Source: Paracentrotus lividus (Eukaryota; Echinodermata; Echinoidea; Camarodonta; Echinidae). Taken from it: a stretch of DNA of 64,000 nucleotides. Shown one piece after another: positions 12,256 through 22,977 of the stretch. Position 1 is the stretch's first letter, and each line of letters opens with the position of its first letter. The notes under the pieces were generated by a model that was not told the origin of the DNA, searched no databases, and was given only the letters and a program-made list of their open reading frames with translations. The stretch spans positions 5,144,253 through 5,208,252 of the forward strand of contig CALNVZ010003432.1 in the NCBI GenBank assembly GCA_940671915.1. Reading direction: 5' to 3'. The translations under genes were made by a program, and so were the position numbers.

Positions 12256-12924
12256 TCACAATATACGTTAAGTGCTTATATTTTTAAGCGCATATACATA
12301 TTGTATTAAAGATCCGCAGTGCACATTCAGGATTAGCCACTGCTTTTGAGGGTTAGTTCAAAAGTAATTCCCACCATAAAAAAAATTGAAACAGAAATCC
12401 ATAAGATCTTATAATGAAGCTTCAAACACGAACTTCAATGATCTCTTATTAAAGATAACAGTTGTATTAAATGGAACCTGCCCCAGTGCGTGGCCCGAAG
12501 CATCGCACCCCCAAACGCGGTGAACGCCCCATTGACGTCATTCAATATCTGAGCATGGCCATTGCTAAACTAACATTGCATTTTGTTTAATTTCTTCATA
12601 TGGCCTCTAAGAATTTAGGCGGGAGCAATTATCACGTCCCCCTTATTTTAATTTTCAATATTCGACTGCAATCATTGTTAGGTCACAAGTTCACGCCACC
12701 AAAATAAGGTTTTCTGAAAGACAACCCATTTCCTTAAATTATTATATAAATCAAATATAAAGTAAATGGCAAATTTATCGCGATTCTAAGGCGCGTCACA
12801 GGATAAATAGAGTACGAAACGAATATAGAATAGACAGAATGGTAACATTATTCTAAATTATATGACATTGCATACAGGTAAGTTTTTTACAATTACGAAA
12901 AAATATTTTACTAGATATTATGAA

Positions 12925-12983
12925 CACATAAGTGCATTATGCATGATCATTTAGAATATTATCATGCATAATGCACTTATGTG
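12925..12983. repeat. Hairpin with a perfect 23-bp stem and 13-nt loop
   Basis: Positions 12925-12947 (beginning CACATAAGTGCATTATGC) are the exact reverse complement of 12961-12983, separated by 13 bases. Pairing continues with a bulge outward (TATGAA against TTTTCATA). The length is in the range of a small precursor hairpin or a very short palindromic MITE. No expression can be inferred from sequence alone. Confidence 0.9.
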
Positions 12984-13390
12984 CTTTTCATATCTATTTC
13001 ATTCGTTTGAGGCCTGATAAATTAACTACCATGGCCGAAGAGCTTGCTAGAATAAAGAACAATTGGCGAGCTACTTTTCGACTTGCATGATATTTATTTT
13101 AGCCTATACTTTACGAGTCACTGAGAAACCTTGCAAGATCACAATTGCGTTACAAATAGTAAAATCATATACTAAGTATTATAGCCAAGTAAATATGATA
13201 AATACAAACAACTTTAGCAACTGTATCATAAATGTATATAGGGAATATATACTACATACATGTAGTGATATAGCATTAAAAAATTTATTTTATAAATTAC
13301 AAACACATGCCATTCTTGTTTGGAGGGTGTCATAAATTCATTTTATTGTACATATAAATATATTACATATATATATATATATATAATATA

Positions 13391-13581
13391 TATAGGCGAA
13401 ATGAATGAACAGATGACTCGAAAACGTAGCTCTCAATTCCTTTATTTCACTGAGCTTTCGGCCGGCTGGCCTTCGTCAGGCTACAAAATAAGACGAAACA
13501 AATTTGACAAAAACATGAGGTGAAATAAAAGTAATTTGAGAGCTACGTTTGCGAGTCATCTGTTCATTCATTTCGCCTATA
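13391..13581. mobile_element. MITE-like element with ~60-bp inverted arms
   Basis: The left arm begins TATAGGCGAAATGAATGAAC and the right arm is its reverse complement, with about 60 bases per arm and few mismatches. The centre carries a GC-rich block, read on the minus strand at 13456-13479 as CTGACGAAGGCC...GGCCGAAA, with a self-pairing GGCC stem. There is no coding sequence. The palindromic form and short length suggest a non-autonomous DNA element, although I see no sure target duplication because TA-rich sequence surrounds it. Confidence 0.75.
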
Positions 13582-13597
13582 CTAAATAAAGATGGTT

Positions 13598-13733
13598 ACT
13601 GCATAGCACGTTATTCAAGGGGGCCCGTTTCCATACTATATATATATATTATTGTATATATATATATATATTAATTTATATTAGATATTTATATAGATTA
13701 TGAAATCGGCCCCTTGAGTAACGGCTATGCAGG
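13598..13733. repeat. Inverted repeat with AT-rich centre
   Basis: CTGCATAGCACGTTATTCAA followed by GGGGGCCCG on the left pairs with CGGCCCCTTGAGTAACGGCT followed by ATGCAG on the right. The arms are about 33 bp with several mismatches, and the loop is TA-rich. It directly follows the element at 13391-13581. Confidence 0.75.
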
Positions 13734-13944
13734 GAATCGTCTTTTGTTAGTAGTACAGGCGAAATGAATGAGATACACGAAATTCAAAATATAGGCCTAT
13801 ATATTATGATGATAAGGCTCAACTTTTTCAACATGGCGACGTCTGTCCAGAAAATATAAAATATCGATGCATTAAAGATTTAAAGTTCAAGCTACACCTA
13901 CCTGTCCTAGACTTTTTCTTCTTACACATTTATTTATATATATA

Positions 13945-14098
13945 TTTGTTGCTTTTATGAATTGAATCATCTGTGTTTGATTTCAATCGGATTTTAAGTA
14001 TTTTATGTATGTACAGATGTGTGTGTGTGTATATATATATATTATTAATATATTTATAAATATATATATATATGATTCAACTCATGAAAGCAACAAAT
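13945..14098. repeat. Inverted repeat, ~27-bp arms around TA/GT microsatellite
   Basis: TTTGTTGCTTTTATGAATTG followed by AATCAT pairs with ATGATTCAACTCATGAAAGC followed by AACAAA, with two or three mismatches. The loop is a (GT)n(AT)n tract. It is another palindromic non-coding repeat in this cluster. Confidence 0.75.
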
Positions 14099-14099
14099 C

Positions 14100-15415
14100 C
14101 AGTTTGTTTCACCACTATGGAAAATATATTTTTTTTTACTGATCTGCTCAGCCATCCCCTTCAAAAAATTAACTCAAAGTAAACTGAAACTTATTTATTA
14201 ATTAATTCAACGAATATGCTGTCGTAACTATGATATTGCGATTAATTTTCATAATTAAAGAAGAAAACGTAATCAAGAATCAATTATTTTATCATTCTGA
14301 CTGAATTCCCATCGAATAACAGTTGGCCGCACATCCATATAAACGCTCCTTTCAACAACCCACTCAGCATGCTTCGTGAGATGCTCTTTTACATGCTTTG
14401 GGCAGTAAGGAACCTTTTCAAACACACTATGACCTATTGTCAACTATCCAACTACACAATTTTGATGACTCCAGCCTTAAGCATTGCTACATGGGTGTCA
14501 TTTTCTTCACCATCTCTTAAATGGTGGCAGAAGAACGTCTACATATCTTGTTTATTTGTATGGGGCGAATCACTTAAATTTGTTGATAAACAAAGTACAT
14601 GAACACTTAAATACTTCTCAAAAAGCTTTTCGTTTCATTTCGTTGATTTTTATACGTGAAGTTAAAAGTACCGAATTTTAAGAGGTGGAAAATATCTTAC
14701 ATGTTCATAATTTCAGTCATCAGCAAAGAAATTAATCAATCTTATAAGAATCACTGGCATATCTTCAGGTTGTGAATTGAAGTTAAGATTTTTTTAAGAC
14801 CTTTATTATAATTCAGTTCCGTAGTTGTATCAGTGTGAAATTGTTGAAAACAATATTAAACAATTATTGCTTATTCTAAAGCGAAGCTTAGACAATTGAT
14901 ATGAGAATTAGATCCATCATCCATGGATGTGCTTATGTTTTTTTTTTTCTTTCTCAATAAATATTTCCCCCAATTTGCCTGTTTTTCTTTTTAATACTTG
15001 ATTTAAAATGTCTTTAGCCTTTTAATTTTAATCACATTTTAATCGTCGACAGTAAACATGTCTATGTTATAATGATAACTACATCTTATAGTTAAAACTG
15101 AAATGCTTTCAAATTTTGGTTTTAAAAATGGAATTGTTGGGGATTCAATGCCCCTAAGGTGTGTCCTAAACTCCAAGAGGTAATCAATACACTTTGTACC
15201 CCTACCATTTTGGATAACCTCCTACATGGCGAGTCGAAAATATTGACACAACCAGTCCCTGACATGCCCTGAGTGAGGACCAAACATATGAACAGAAAGT
15301 GAGAAGTGATCATTTTAAAAAAAGAATTTCTCCATCTCCATCGACCTTTGCCAATTTATAGACGGGATGTGATTAAAGAGTATTTGCTTAGTATTATGCT
15401 TTATTAATTTTTTTT
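14100..15415. other. AT-rich spacer, nothing recognised
   Basis: Open frames near 14369-14681 and 15122-15313 have no recognisable domain or splice support. Confidence 0.45.
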
Positions 15416-15711
15416 AGGCTAAAATTTCGGGGTCTTCCCACGAGTCCTCGGTCCCACGAGTCCTACGTCCCACGAGACCTCGGTCCCACGAGTCCTACGT
15501 CCCACGAGTTACGTCCCACGTAGGCCGATATTTTTCCCACGAGTCCCTACGTCCACGAGTCTAGTCCCACGAGACTCACGTCCCACGAGTCCTACGTCCC
15601 ACGAGCTACGTCCCACGAGTCCTACGTCCCGATCAGGCCAGAGTATTTCCCACGAGTCCTATCGTCCCACGATCGCTTCGGTCCCGCGAGGCCGATTTTT
15701 CTCATATGCAT
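15416..15711. repeat. Left inverted arm, CCCACGAG satellite
   Basis: About 18 units of CCCACGAG joined by TCCTACGT, ACCTCGGT or similar. It is inverted relative to 20998-21176. Confidence 0.85.
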
Positions 15712-15956
15712 ATTTTAATCATTATGATGTTATTTGGCTGCGTCAAAATTTACTAAATTGATAATGGAAATGTCTCAAATGTATACTAATATTCATGATC
15801 TTGTAAGTTTGATTAGTAACACGGGCATTGGGTTGCTGCAGGTTTTGTAAATCGGGGAAATATTATGATTTAACTTGAGTAGCATCATGCTATTCTGAGG
15901 GGTGTCTCGGGCACTGGCCCGGATAGGGAAAAGGGCGCCACAAAGGATGAAGGAAT

Positions 15957-15959
<3 letters not shown>

Positions 15960-15988
<29 letters not shown>

Positions 15989-16120
15989 AGGAAAGGAGAG
16001 AAAGGGGAAAAGGGGGGGGAGTAAGAAGACAAAGAGGAAAAAGGACAAAAGACAAAGAAAAAAAAAAGGGGGGAAGAGGAAAGAAGAGCGGAGAGAGAGA
16101 GGAATATAAATGATTAAAAA
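15960..16120. repeat. Purine-rich low-complexity tract
   Basis: (GA)n grading into GGAAAAGGGG and AAAGAAAAAAAAAGGGGGG runs. The Ser/Leu/Pro-rich open frames on the minus strand here are artefacts. Confidence 0.85.
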
Positions 16121-17129
16121 ATAAATAAAATATTATACGTGGCTGCAAAATTGACGTATATTTAGGGTTCAAATTAAACGCTGGTTAGGGGCGCCAATTT
16201 AATCCAAAATCCTGGGGCATCTAATTAACCTTAAATAAGAAGGTACCAGAAACTGAGGGGGTGCCAAATTGATTTTAAATTTAGGGTACCACATCGACTT
16301 AACTATCGACCTTCAACCGTAAGGGGATCCAAATAAATTCTTAATCATAGGTAATAGTATGAGGCGCGCTAAATCGATCTTCAACATAGGGCGCTAAACT
16401 GATCTAAATTATAATAGGGCAACAAATTGATCTTAACTTAGGGGGGGGGGTGGTATTGGGTTTGACAGACGTGTATCATCAGATATGATTATTTACGTCT
16501 GGGACCGACAAAAATTGGGCGTTTAAAATCTGAAACAAGGTGAGTGAGTTTCTGATTTTATTGGATAAGTTTTCAAACAACCCCCCCCCCGCGACGGCCC
16601 CAAGATATAACAAAATTGGATGTGTTTAAGGTTCACATACGCAAGGCGTCACTGCAATGTTGCAGTTTTAAAACAAATGATGAATTTACATACATAGATA
16701 CGGGAGGGGCTTGAAGGTGCCCGCCCTTGTAAAATAGAAAACCCCCCCCGCTGACGACAAAAAAAAATATATAATAAATAAATGGTTGGGTAGGCCTTTT
16801 TTCCATCCGCATGAAATGTTTTATTGAAATTTTCTTCTTGAACTTATTAGGGTTTGTTGTGTTTTGGTGTCAGACAGTCATAGATCCAGGGAAAGGGGGC
16901 CGCCCCTTAATAAAAAAAAACAATGAAAAAGTGCCCTAGAATGGGTATACACCGCACCCCCACATGTAACCACATGTAACCCAATATTGTTTTAGTAGGG
17001 TACACGCAGTTTGATGTAAAAGGAATACATTAGAAAAGTGCACATATTTTTGTGCTTCACTTTTTTTCTGTTTAACAACTGTGAGTTCATACTTTGTTTT
17101 CAAGGAGCAATGCCATATCTTATTGGCAA

Positions 17130-17385
17130 CGAGTCTAGACTAGTTCGCGATTTGAGTCTCGAGAGTCGTGGAGATGTCTCCTGAGTCTCCGGAGAGTGCG
17201 GGGATATTGATTTAAAAGTCTTTCCAGTTGCTAGCTGCAAGCAACCTGCATCGCCGATACTCTTTTGTCTACTACTATACACAAATCCGGTCGCACCTAG
17301 TTCGCGACTCCAGTCTCTGTAGGCTTGCAGATGTCGCTGTGACATCTTCTGGGTCTCCAGGGAATCGCCCCCAAAAATCAAACAT
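17130..17385. repeat. Interspersed GTCTC/GCGAC repeat copy
   Basis: Two similar blocks each start TAGTTCGCGA, then GTCTC, then GTCTCC, at about 17141 and 17300. The same vocabulary (TCGCGGAGACGTCTCCGCGA and close relatives) recurs at 18885-19085 and 24375-24530, so this is a dispersed family. No gene is evident. Confidence 0.5.
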
Positions 17386-18211
17386 CTCTGGCATTTTTCA
17401 AAGTCTTTTAATTGATTTTTGGGCAGATTTTGGGGTTGTGCAGAATTTACTCAGCAAATATACAAAGCGAGCGCGGAAGCGCGAACGGAAATGTTTGAGG
17501 TTAAATGAACCGAATCTTGCATAATAAAACAATAAAATACTGCATGGATTACCAATGAATTTAACAAACATGCCGTACCAGTAGGCCTAGGGTATGTGCC
17601 AAATTTTTATTTCATTTAATCCTATAATGCTATTCAATTCTAAGCGAGCAAGAAGCGCAAGCTAAAAAACAAACAAACAAACAAAACACAAAACAAACAA
17701 AACAAACACAAAAACAAAAACAAAAATACAAAAAACCAATTTGGGGGCCTGAGCCCGATTCGTCTCCACAAATCTAAATACCATGCGAGCAGAAAGTTTT
17801 TAGCTAAATGAACAGAATCTTGCAATATAAGAATCATGATAAATGCTCAATTATTAACGAAGGTTAACAAAACAACAAGTGGGACCCGAAAGGAATGGGA
17901 TGGGGAGGGAGCGTTAATTCTGCAGAATATAGTCAGGCGCAGATCCAAGAAAATCGAATTGAACTCATTTCGGTGGCCCAATTGTCTGGGGACAAAAGCG
18001 GCTCTATTATGTTTACGCATGGGCCCGGAAGTTCATTGTGTGACTCTGGTCTGCGTCCGCTACTGTTATAGCGAGAACTGCATACACCTCTAGTAGATAA
18101 AAGTAATTTAAGCTAATTTATTTTATGTCAAAGATTTATGTACTCTGCAATTTTTTTGCAATTATAAGTATAAATACAATTAAAATAGGCTTAAACATAC
18201 ATTAAAATATA

Positions 18212-18412
18212 ATAAAAAGCAAATAATGGAGACTATGCATTTAGCCAAGTGTTTTATTCATTTCTTCTCCATTTTTTAAGGACCTCCGTCTTCGGCAGGA
18301 GTATAATTTACAAAAATTATATTCCTGATGAAGACGCAGGTCCGTCGAAAATTTGACATGAAATGAATAAAGAACTTGGCGTAAATGCATTATCCCGACT
18401 ATTTGCTTTTTG
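18212..18412. mobile_element. Palindromic MITE-like element (~200 bp)
   Basis: The left arm from AAAAGCAAATAATGG through GCATTTAGCCAAGTGTTTTA and the right arm, reverse-complemented (AAAAGCAAATAGTCGG through GCATTTACGCCAAGTTCTTT), align for almost the whole element. The folding axis lies near 18313. Each arm contains a motif of the form CTGATGAAGACG...CGTCGAAA (plus strand 18325-18350, partly decayed in the other arm). No coding sequence is present. Confidence 0.78.
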
Positions 18413-19495
18413 TTTGATGACTGCCAAATGTGAACTCTATGTTGCTTAAAGATATAATAGATAATATATAATTATTATCTGGATTTTATAATAATGAAAA
18501 TAATAATAATATATAATAAATAATAAACATAATAAGCGCGAGCGAAAATTGTTAGAGTTCCGTGGACATGATGGAAGAAACACGAGTGTGGAAAGCCCAT
18601 TTCAGCTTTAAGAAAAATACATATCACCCGGTAAATTCGGGAGGGGGGTGATTGTACATGCATCCCCCATCTTTTTAATTGAGGGATCACCCCCCCCCCC
18701 GGTGTCTACGCCTCTGTTCGGGATTCATGAATTATGATCTCTCAAATTCGAGATTAGATTTAAATGTAAATCATTTGATAAATATGTAATTAGGATATTT
18801 TCAAGGATGTAAATCTTAATTTTTCATGTAAAACCAAAGAACTACATTCATTAAAAATATATCCGCAACTAAAGGTGGAAGCTAATTCGCGGAGATGGAT
18901 TTGAGACGGAATTGGGACTACTTTTAGACTTGTTAGACGAGTTGTGAGACGGTTTTGAAACTTGTCGCGGAGACGTCTCCGATACTCTTTTTCCGTCGCG
19001 GAGAAGCCTCCTATAATTTTGTTTTTTTTGTATTTATTTTTTTTTATTGTCGCGGCGACGTCTCTGCGACGCAGAGGCGGATCCGGGGGTGGGGTGGGGG
19101 GGGGACGCACCCCCTATAATTTTGAAAACCACTCATTGACCGTACATTTTAAACCGAAATTTTGGAGCCCCCTGTTGAGCCCCAAATGTAAAAATCGCCC
19201 ACTAATGTAAAAATGCCCTCAAATGTCACAACACGTCAACCACAAATGTAAAAAATTGCCCTCAAATGTCGCAACACGTCAACCAGAAATGTAAAAATGC
19301 CTCAAAATTCACAACACGTCAACCACAAATGTAAAAATGCCCTCAAATGTCACAAACGTCAACCACAAATGTAAAAATGACCACTAATGTCGACCGCAAA
19401 TGTAAAAATTCATTCCATGTATCATAATAATGCGGAATGTGAACAAAACATTTTCAATTAATATTACACACATGCATACTTCCATAGATACATAT

Positions 19496-19572
19496 GCACA
19501 CACATGCACACACACTCACACACAGGCACATACATACACATCACATATACACACACATACAACACCCACACG
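19496..19572. repeat. (CA)n-rich microsatellite
   Basis: CACACA and CATACA runs. The His/Thr-rich open frame is an artefact. Confidence 0.88.
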
Positions 19573-20341
19573 CATAACGTTTAACGGGGAGTGTCCAGTA
19601 ACAAGATTTACTGGTAATGTTTATCAACTATCTGGCTAGCTTGTGTGTAAAAATCGGCATGATCCAATATGGTATGCGTGATTGAACACACATAAAAAAG
19701 GCACATTTTGAAAGTCACATGAGTCCCTTTTTTAGGATATAAACTGAGCAAAAATGGGTAAATTCTTATTTGGAGGCATGTTATAAGTGTCTTTTTTGTG
19801 TTATGTTATTATATGAGCAGCCTCTATTCCATCAATCTGGACATGTTTTACGGAAAATTTTATGGAAAATGCCATTCCCAATCTTTTCACAAATTCAAGC
19901 TGAGCCAAATTATGGCGTTAAACAAAGCAATTTTTTCTTGAAAACTCTGCCCATCTATGCACATAACTGTCATGACTATGTGAGTAGGAGTCTGAAAATT
20001 CGTGCATGAAATCCTATGAAGGGGGGGGGGGGGGGGCAGGTGCATGTCCCCGCTCGATTCTACACCTTTCTTCAAGAGCCTATGGGGGAGGGTCGTTTCG
20101 CATGAAATGGACGCTTATGCCACACAGGTTGGTAAGGCTATACGGCATCAAACAAAGACTCCATAATAACGCAGTATTTGCTTGAGACTAACGAAAGTTA
20201 CAATTTTGCACCCAAAAAGGAAAAAAGAATGCCCAAAATGGTGCAATAATTTTAAGATAATTCCATACCCCGTCTTTTTATCTAATCTCTTGTTTTATAA
20301 AACATAAATGAATGAATGAAAAACATAATGAATGAATGAAA

Positions 20342-20394
20342 CATAATACATAATATAGAAAGATTTTTAAAATCTTTCTATACTATGTATTATG
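20342..20394. repeat. Near-perfect palindrome, 26-bp arms
   Basis: CATAATACATAATATAGAAA followed by GATTTT is mirrored by TAAAATCTTTCTATACTATG followed by TATTATG, with one mismatch and no loop. It sits inside the element at 19072-20805. Confidence 0.85.
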
Positions 20395-20997
20395 CTTATA
20401 ATCGTAATTGAAACATTTTTGTTCCATTTAGCAACATTCTCATTGTTATAATACATGTGATGAGTTTATACATTTGCGGGTGACATGTTAAGACATTATG
20501 TGGTTAAAATGAAAACTTTTTACATTTGTGTCAACATGTTATGACATTAGTGGTCATTTTCACATTTATGGTTGCATGTTGTGACATTTAGGGCATTTTT
20601 ACATTTGTGGTTGATGTGTTGTTACATTTGAGGCATTTTTTACATTCGTGGTTGACGTGTTGTGACATTTGAGGGCAATTTTTACATTTGTGGTTGACGT
20701 GTGTGAGACATTTGAGGGCATTTGAGGCATTTTTACATTAGTGGCGATTTTTACATTTGAGGCTCAACACCCCCCCCTCCTGTAATACTGGACCCGTCAC
20801 TACTGAGAAGGATTAGGGACGTCTTTAGACATAGTCCCAAATCAGTCTCAAACCGCCTCCGCGAAATGAGATGCCACCATTATTCACCATGCTAGTGCCT
20901 ATGGTATTAACCACAACTAAATTAATTCATGTTGTATAATCAGCTTACAAAATGTTTCATTGATGTTGAAAAACATTCTGATAAAAGAAAATACGAT

Positions 20998-21176
20998 ATG
21001 TAGAAAAATCGGCCTCGTGGGACGTAGGATCTCGTGGGACAAATACTCGGCCTCGTGGGACGTAGGACTCGTGGACGTAGGTCTCGTGGGACGTAGGACT
21101 CGTGGGACCGAGGTCTCGTGGGACGTAGGACTCGTGGGACCGAGGACTCGTGGACCCTCCCCAAAATTTCAGGGCT
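20998..21176. repeat. Right inverted arm, CTCGTGGG satellite
   Basis: About ten units of CTCGTGGGACGTAGGA and CTCGTGGGACCGAGG, the reverse complement of the array at 15416-15711, ending outward in CCAAAATTTCAGGG. Confidence 0.85.
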
Positions 21177-22020
21177 ACTCTAATGTTTTCTTTACTAATC
21201 GTAACTCGATCTATCTCTCTTAACCTTTTTATAAATGTTTCAAATGAATTTACTCGCCTAGTTTAGTAGTTTTGGTTGTTTTTCTTAGCAGTTTAGTGTT
21301 TTTTCAATGACTTAACCCTTAGTGTGCCATGGACTCATTTTTGTGCAAATTTACTTAGTTTATATACAATCGTAATAATCTATTTTCTCTCCAATGCTGG
21401 CAGTACTGGCTTTGTAAATCAATAGTAATGTTTGTATTGTGTTTGTTTAATGCCCAGTCATTCACATCAAGCAATACTTTTTCATATTATTTTAAGAATT
21501 AAAAAAGATGTTAAGAATAAATTAACTATGATATAAGATAGTAAGGTGTGGCAATGACTCAGGCATTAAGTCCCACCTCTGTATGTTCTAGTATGTTGAT
21601 GATTGAATTATTTATAATGATTGTAATCTCCTTGTGTTTACGACTCGTTTTGATAAAATCATAGTAAGTAAATGTTGAACGATGCAGAAATGAATAAATA
21701 AATAAATAGATAGATAAAAAAAATATTCCATCTGATACATTAATTACTTTTTTTTTACCACTGGAAATAGGGTAAAGGGAATAGAGGAATACTAATTAAC
21801 AATTCTTATATTTAACTGGAACCTTGCTTATGTCGGCACTTGTTTTGGTGCTCTCGATTTGTGATATTATGCCAAAGGCGAGGCGATGCGATAGTTATTG
21901 AGGCAGTGCATTTGGGTTATACTCTTAGAAATATACTTGATGCCTTGATTGGACATTCAAATAAGACATTGATTGGGGGCGATGTTGTACTACCATTATT
22001 GTTGGCACTCGCGTATTATT
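21177..22020. other. AT-rich spacer, nothing recognised
   Basis: No exon or repeat family is recognised apart from a short AATAAATA run near 21690. Confidence 0.45.
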
Positions 22021-22027
22021 ATTTTAC

Positions 22028-22255
22028 AAACACTCTTTCTATCTCCCCCTCCCCGTCGCCCCTCTCTTTCTCTTCTCCCCCGCTTAAAATTTACACTTAT
22101 TACTTTTCTTTGTATCACTTTCGTACCTTATCTTTATTACTCTTGCTCTTTCTCTCTCCCCATACCTGCTGCTCCACTTTTCACTCGCTCTCTTTTGCTC
22201 GTCTCTCTACCCCTCCCCTCCCCTCCCCTCTGTCTCTCTCTTTCACGCTGCATTC
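22028..22255. repeat. CT-rich tract upstream of a putative promoter
   Basis: Irregular TCTCTCCCC and CCCCTCCCCT sequence. It gives long Ser/Leu/Pro frames in two registers, which I treat as low complexity. Pyrimidine tracts of this kind are frequent upstream of invertebrate promoters, so a regulatory role with the elements just downstream is possible. Confidence 0.6.
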
Positions 22256-22259
22256 GGGT

Positions 22260-22360
22260 CCCATTTAACCGAGTGAGCAACCTGGAAACCAATCAGAAAG
22301 AAATAAGCGACCATTCAGCGCTCACCAAACAAAGCTCTCACTACTTCATTCAATCTACTC
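22260..22360 (+). promoter_or_regulatory. Candidate plus-strand promoter with CCAAT box
   Basis: ACCAATCAGAAAG at about 22289-22301 is an excellent NF-Y (CCAAT) match. It lies downstream of a long CT tract and about 290 bp upstream of a strong splice donor. The local sequence is less AT-rich than its surroundings. No TATA box is obvious. The call rests on this arrangement only. Confidence 0.35.
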
Positions 22361-22582
22361 TATATCGCTGATTTTGGAAAAAATCAAAAGACTGTTCTTG
22401 TATTTATTATGTGACACTGACGAAGCTCACACCGAGGAAAAACGACAGTAAAATCTTTGTTTTCGGTTGAGTGGAGATTTTCTTTGGTTGAGAAGGGACA
22501 TTTTTCCTGTTTTATTTATATATTACTTGACAAAGTTTCGCCGAGCAAGAAGTGAGACGGCGGACTGCTATAACATCATAAA
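22340..22582 (+). other. Candidate non-coding first exon ending in a strong donor
   Basis: The sequence ACATCATAAA|GTAAGTTTTG at 22582/22583 is a consensus splice donor. The preceding ~240 bp are relatively CpG-containing with no long frame, as in a 5' UTR exon. Its 5' end is arbitrary. The downstream exons cannot be identified in this window, so the gene is unknown. Confidence 0.3.
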
Positions 22583-22927
22583 GTAAGTTTTGAAGAGTAC
22601 TAACTAAACAAATGTTATTTTGTTTAATCTTTTGTGAATTGACAATCGTTATTACCATGGATTTTTTTATTGGAATTGTATTTACGAAATAATAACGAGG
22701 TAAATCAACGATTTTATATTCATGTATGAGTAAATTGCATTTAAAGATTTAAATGGTCGTCGATAAAAAAGGGGAAGAAATAGTACACTGCTCTGCAAGT
22801 CGTTTTAGATATACTTTCCCTTTTTACATTTTGCATTGTGCAATATATTCACTTTCAAATATTAACAGGAATTATGGAAAGACATGAACAAAGTTTTATG
22901 CTGGTTAGGCCGATGTTTTGGTATATA

Positions 22928-22977
<50 letters not shown>
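22928..22977. repeat. (TA)n microsatellite
   Basis: About 25 uninterrupted TA units. Confidence 0.95.

Larger units (their letters stand above)
19072..20805. mobile_element. Non-autonomous element with AAATGTAAAAATGCC satellite arms
   Basis: The left end is CAGAGGCGGATCCGGGGG and the right end (rc) is CAGTAGTGACGGGTCCAG. Both look like the CAGNGGCGGATCC termini common in hAT-type MITEs. Inside each end lies an array of ~26-30-bp units with CAAATGTAAAAATGCCCTCA and CACAACACGTCAACCA (19180-19410 on the left, 20510-20765 on the right, inverted). The middle is unique and AT-rich, with a CA microsatellite. I see no clear 8-bp target duplication and no transposase. Confidence 0.6.
18871..20881. 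mobile_element. Second nested inverted-repeat pair
   Basis: AAGGTGGAAGCTAATTCGCGG followed by GAGACGGAATTGGGACTA at the left is inverted at the right (rc of 20815-20881: ATGGTGGCATCTCATTTCGC, then TTTGAGACTGATTTGGGACT). The arms are about 70 bp with roughly 75-80 percent identity by eye. It encloses the hAT-like element at 19072-20805 and lies inside the satellite-armed region. Confidence 0.5.
15416..21176. mobile_element. Composite region bounded by satellite-like inverted repeats
   Basis: The left arm at about 15416-15711 and the right arm at about 20998-21176 are inverted copies. From the outside in each reads AAATTTYRGGG, a G-rich joint, and then many ~15-bp units of the type TCCCACGAGTCCTACG or TCCCACGAGACCTCGG, ending in GAGGCCGATTTTTCT. 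The first five or so units occur in the same order in both arms, so the arms share ancestry. The left arm has more units (about 295 bp against 179). No transposase frame lies between them. The ~5.4 kb interior is non-coding and holds further inverted repeats. A terminal-inverted-repeat transposon with internal insertions is the simplest reading, but two separate insertions in opposite orientation cannot be excluded. I found no certain target duplication. Confidence 0.55.

Noticed and set aside
13456-13479. A confirmed hammerhead ribozyme
   Set aside because: Core-like, but with one extra base and no satisfactory cleavage triplet or complete stems I and III. Kept only as a low-strength finding.
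17100-17524. Arg/Ser-rich frames of 93 and 98 residues on opposite strands
   Set aside because: They derive from the dispersed GTCTC/GCGAC repeat.
21840-22371. 132- and 142-residue Ser/Leu/Pro frames
   Set aside because: They overlap in different frames on a CT-rich low-complexity tract with no domain. I interpret the tract as promoter-proximal.
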